6,195 bases of DNA from Clostridia bacterium (GTDB lineage: Bacteria > Bacillota > Clostridia > Oscillospirales > CAG-272). The stretch lies in contig JAKSPW010000081.1 of NCBI GenBank assembly GCA_024404435.1, positions 1 through 6,195 on the forward strand, written 5' to 3'. Below, one piece after another: positions 5,132 to 6,195 of this stretch. The position numbers and the translations under genes are program-made. The notes below the pieces were generated by a model. That model had not been told where the DNA came from and ran no database searches. It saw only the letters and a list, made by a program, of their open reading frames with translations. Within the stretch, counting starts at the first letter, position 1. Each line of letters starts with the position of its first letter.

Positions 5132-6178
5132 ATGAAAAAGAACATTGCCATTCTGTTCGGCGGCAAATCGTCGGAATACGAGGTCTCGCTTTCCTCGGTT
5201 TACGGAGTGCTTTCAAACATCGACCGCGAGAAATACAATCTTTACACCATCGGCATAACGAAGGACGGAACGTGGTATCTCTATGACGGAGACGCCGAGT
5301 CGATAAGAGAGAACACCTGGGCAGGACACGACACGAAGCCTCTTTTCATCTCTCCCGACAACGGAAAGAGCACGGTCTGCTATAAGGACGGAGACCGTGT
5401 CACGGAAATAAAACTCGACGCTGTGCTTCCGATGCTGCACGGCAAATTCGGCGAGGACGGACAGATCCAGGGACTCTTTTCCGTGATGGGCGTGCCCGTC
5501 GTCGGATGCTCTCACGCCTCCTCGGCAGTCTGCATGGATAAGGCCATGACCAAGGCGATCGTCATGGGTACGGGAGTGCGTCAGGCGAAGGCAGTCATTT
5601 ACAGAGCGGGCGAAGACAGACAGTCCGCTATGAACGAGGCGGAAGAAAAGCTCGGATACCCTATGTTCATCAAGCCCGCATGCGCAGGTTCGTCCGTCGG
5701 TATCACGAAGGTCTGGGACAGACAGCATCTGAAGGATGCCATCGCCGTCGCGCTGTGCGAGGATTCCAAGGTGCTGATCGAGGAGACGATCACCGGCATC
5801 GAGACCGAGGTCGCGGTGCTTGAGGAAAAGGGAAAATATACGGTTTCCGTTCCCGCGGAGATCGACGTCGGTTCGAGCGAATTCTACGATTACGAGACGA
5901 AATACATAAGCGACAACTCCTCGTTCTACATCCCCGCGAGAATACCGCAGGAAAAGATCGACGAGGTCAGAGGATACGCCGAAAAGATCTTCCGCGCGCT
6001 TGACTGCCGCGGTTTTTCGAGAGTCGACTTCTTCTATACTTCCGAGGGAGAGTTCGTCTTCAACGAGATCAACACGATCCCGGGCTTCACTCCCATATCG
6101 ATGTACCCGAAGCTGATGATCCACACGGGCATTTCCTACGGCGAGCTGATAGACAGACTGATTGCTTCCGTATTATGA
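5132..6178 (+). CDS. ddl: D-alanine--D-alanine ligase
   Basis: ATP-grasp enzyme that joins two D-Ala, via a D-alanyl phosphate, in the cytoplasm; MurF then adds the dipeptide to the peptidoglycan precursor. 348 residues, the longer Ddl type. Seen in order: the N-terminal GGKSSEYEVSLSS (10-22) with Glu15 for the first D-Ala, HGKFGEDG at 103-110, the ATP-binding KPACAGSSVGI at 181-191, the omega-loop pair Lys257-Tyr258 in DYETKYISD, Arg297-x-Asp299, and NEINTIPGFTPISMYP from 311 with the metal ligands Glu312 and Asn314. The omega-loop Lys-Tyr pair marks D-Ala-D-Ala ligases rather than D-Lac (VanA type) or D-Ser (VanC type) ligases, so it predicts a normal vancomycin-binding terminus. Third gene of the rightward unit, 25 nt after prmC, divergent from PBP2, which uses its product. 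Its stop overlaps a following ORF. Confidence 0.96.
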   Translation: MKKNIAILFGGKSSEYEVSLSSVYGVLSNIDREKYNLYTIGITKDGTWYLYDGDAESIRENTWAGHDTKPLFISPDNGKSTVCYKDGDRVTEIKLDAVLPMLHGKFGEDGQIQGLFSVMGVPVVGCSHASSAVCMDKAMTKAIVMGTGVRQAKAVIYRAGEDRQSAMNEAEEKLGYPMFIKPACAGSSVGITKVWDRQHLKDAIAVALCEDSKVLIEETITGIETEVAVLEEKGKYTVSVPAEIDVGSSEFYDYETKYISDNSSFYIPARIPQEKIDEVRGYAEKIFRALDCRGFSRVDFFYTSEGEFVFNEINTIPGFTPISMYPKLMIHTGISYGELIDRLIASVL

Positions 6179-6195
6179 AAAAAAGCGAACGGGTG
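6175..6195 (+). CDS. Start of a following ORF, cut by the window edge
   Basis: An ATG at 6175 overlaps the ddl stop as ATGA, and seven codons (MKKSERV) stay open to the edge. The 4-bp overlap is typical of coupled operon genes and the Lys-rich start looks natural. No clear SD lies upstream, which is common with such overlaps. The product cannot be named from seven residues. Confidence 0.4.

Noticed and set aside
5213..6124. Long minus-strand open frame (303 codons) opposite ddl
   Set aside because: Antisense to a complete Ddl with all active-site motifs; low-complexity charged composition and no recognisable family.
5132..6178. Van-type glycopeptide-resistance ligase
   Set aside because: The omega-loop Lys257-Tyr258 pair is that of D-Ala-D-Ala ligases, and no vanH, vanX, vanT or regulator genes are nearby.

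Overview
This 6.2 kb window is a compact, chromosome-like stretch with fairly high GC (estimated by eye at mid-50s percent) and GC-rich third codon positions. The gene families, Shine-Dalgarno (SD) sites and near-consensus housekeeping promoters suggest a Bacillota bacterium, most likely an uncultured member of class Clostridia. The taxonomy is inferred from protein style (a clostridial-type PBP2 and Nth, a DUF1385 protein next to prmC), not from a marker gene. No mobile element, CRISPR array, tRNA or rRNA was seen.

Layout: two transcription units diverge from an AT-rich control region at about 3091-3299. Leftward (minus strand) runs a small unrecognised Cys/His-rich ORF (2845-3090), then mrdA/PBP2 (625-2799), then nth, endonuclease III (625 to beyond the left edge). 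The mrdA stop and nth start share one base. Rightward (plus strand) runs a DUF1385 membrane protein of the YqhQ family (3300-4304), prmC (about 4279-5106, overlapping the previous gene), ddl (5132-6178) and the first seven codons of another ORF overlapping the ddl stop (6175 to the right edge). Each unit has a promoter with a 17-bp spacer: TTGATA/TATAAT leftward and TTGAAA/TATAAT rightward. A 6-5-6 inverted repeat (3204-3220) lies between them.

How the genes fit together: ddl makes the D-Ala-D-Ala dipeptide that ends the peptidoglycan stem peptide, and PBP2 is the transpeptidase that uses that terminus during lateral wall growth, so the divergent units hold supply and use of the same bond. 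PrmC methylates the GGQ glutamine of release factors and Nth repairs oxidised pyrimidines; these look like housekeeping passengers. The DUF1385 protein has no firmly established function.

Most of the window is ordinary core genome. The points most worth a second look are: (1) Nth has Ser where the second of its four [4Fe-4S] cysteines should be; (2) the small ORF at the head of the PBP2 unit has its own strong promoter, a possible CxxC-17-CxxC metal site and no recognised family; (3) the palindrome between the divergent promoters; (4) a possible leaderless 15-codon ORF whose stop overlaps the TTG start of the small ORF. I see no convincing new multi-gene system.
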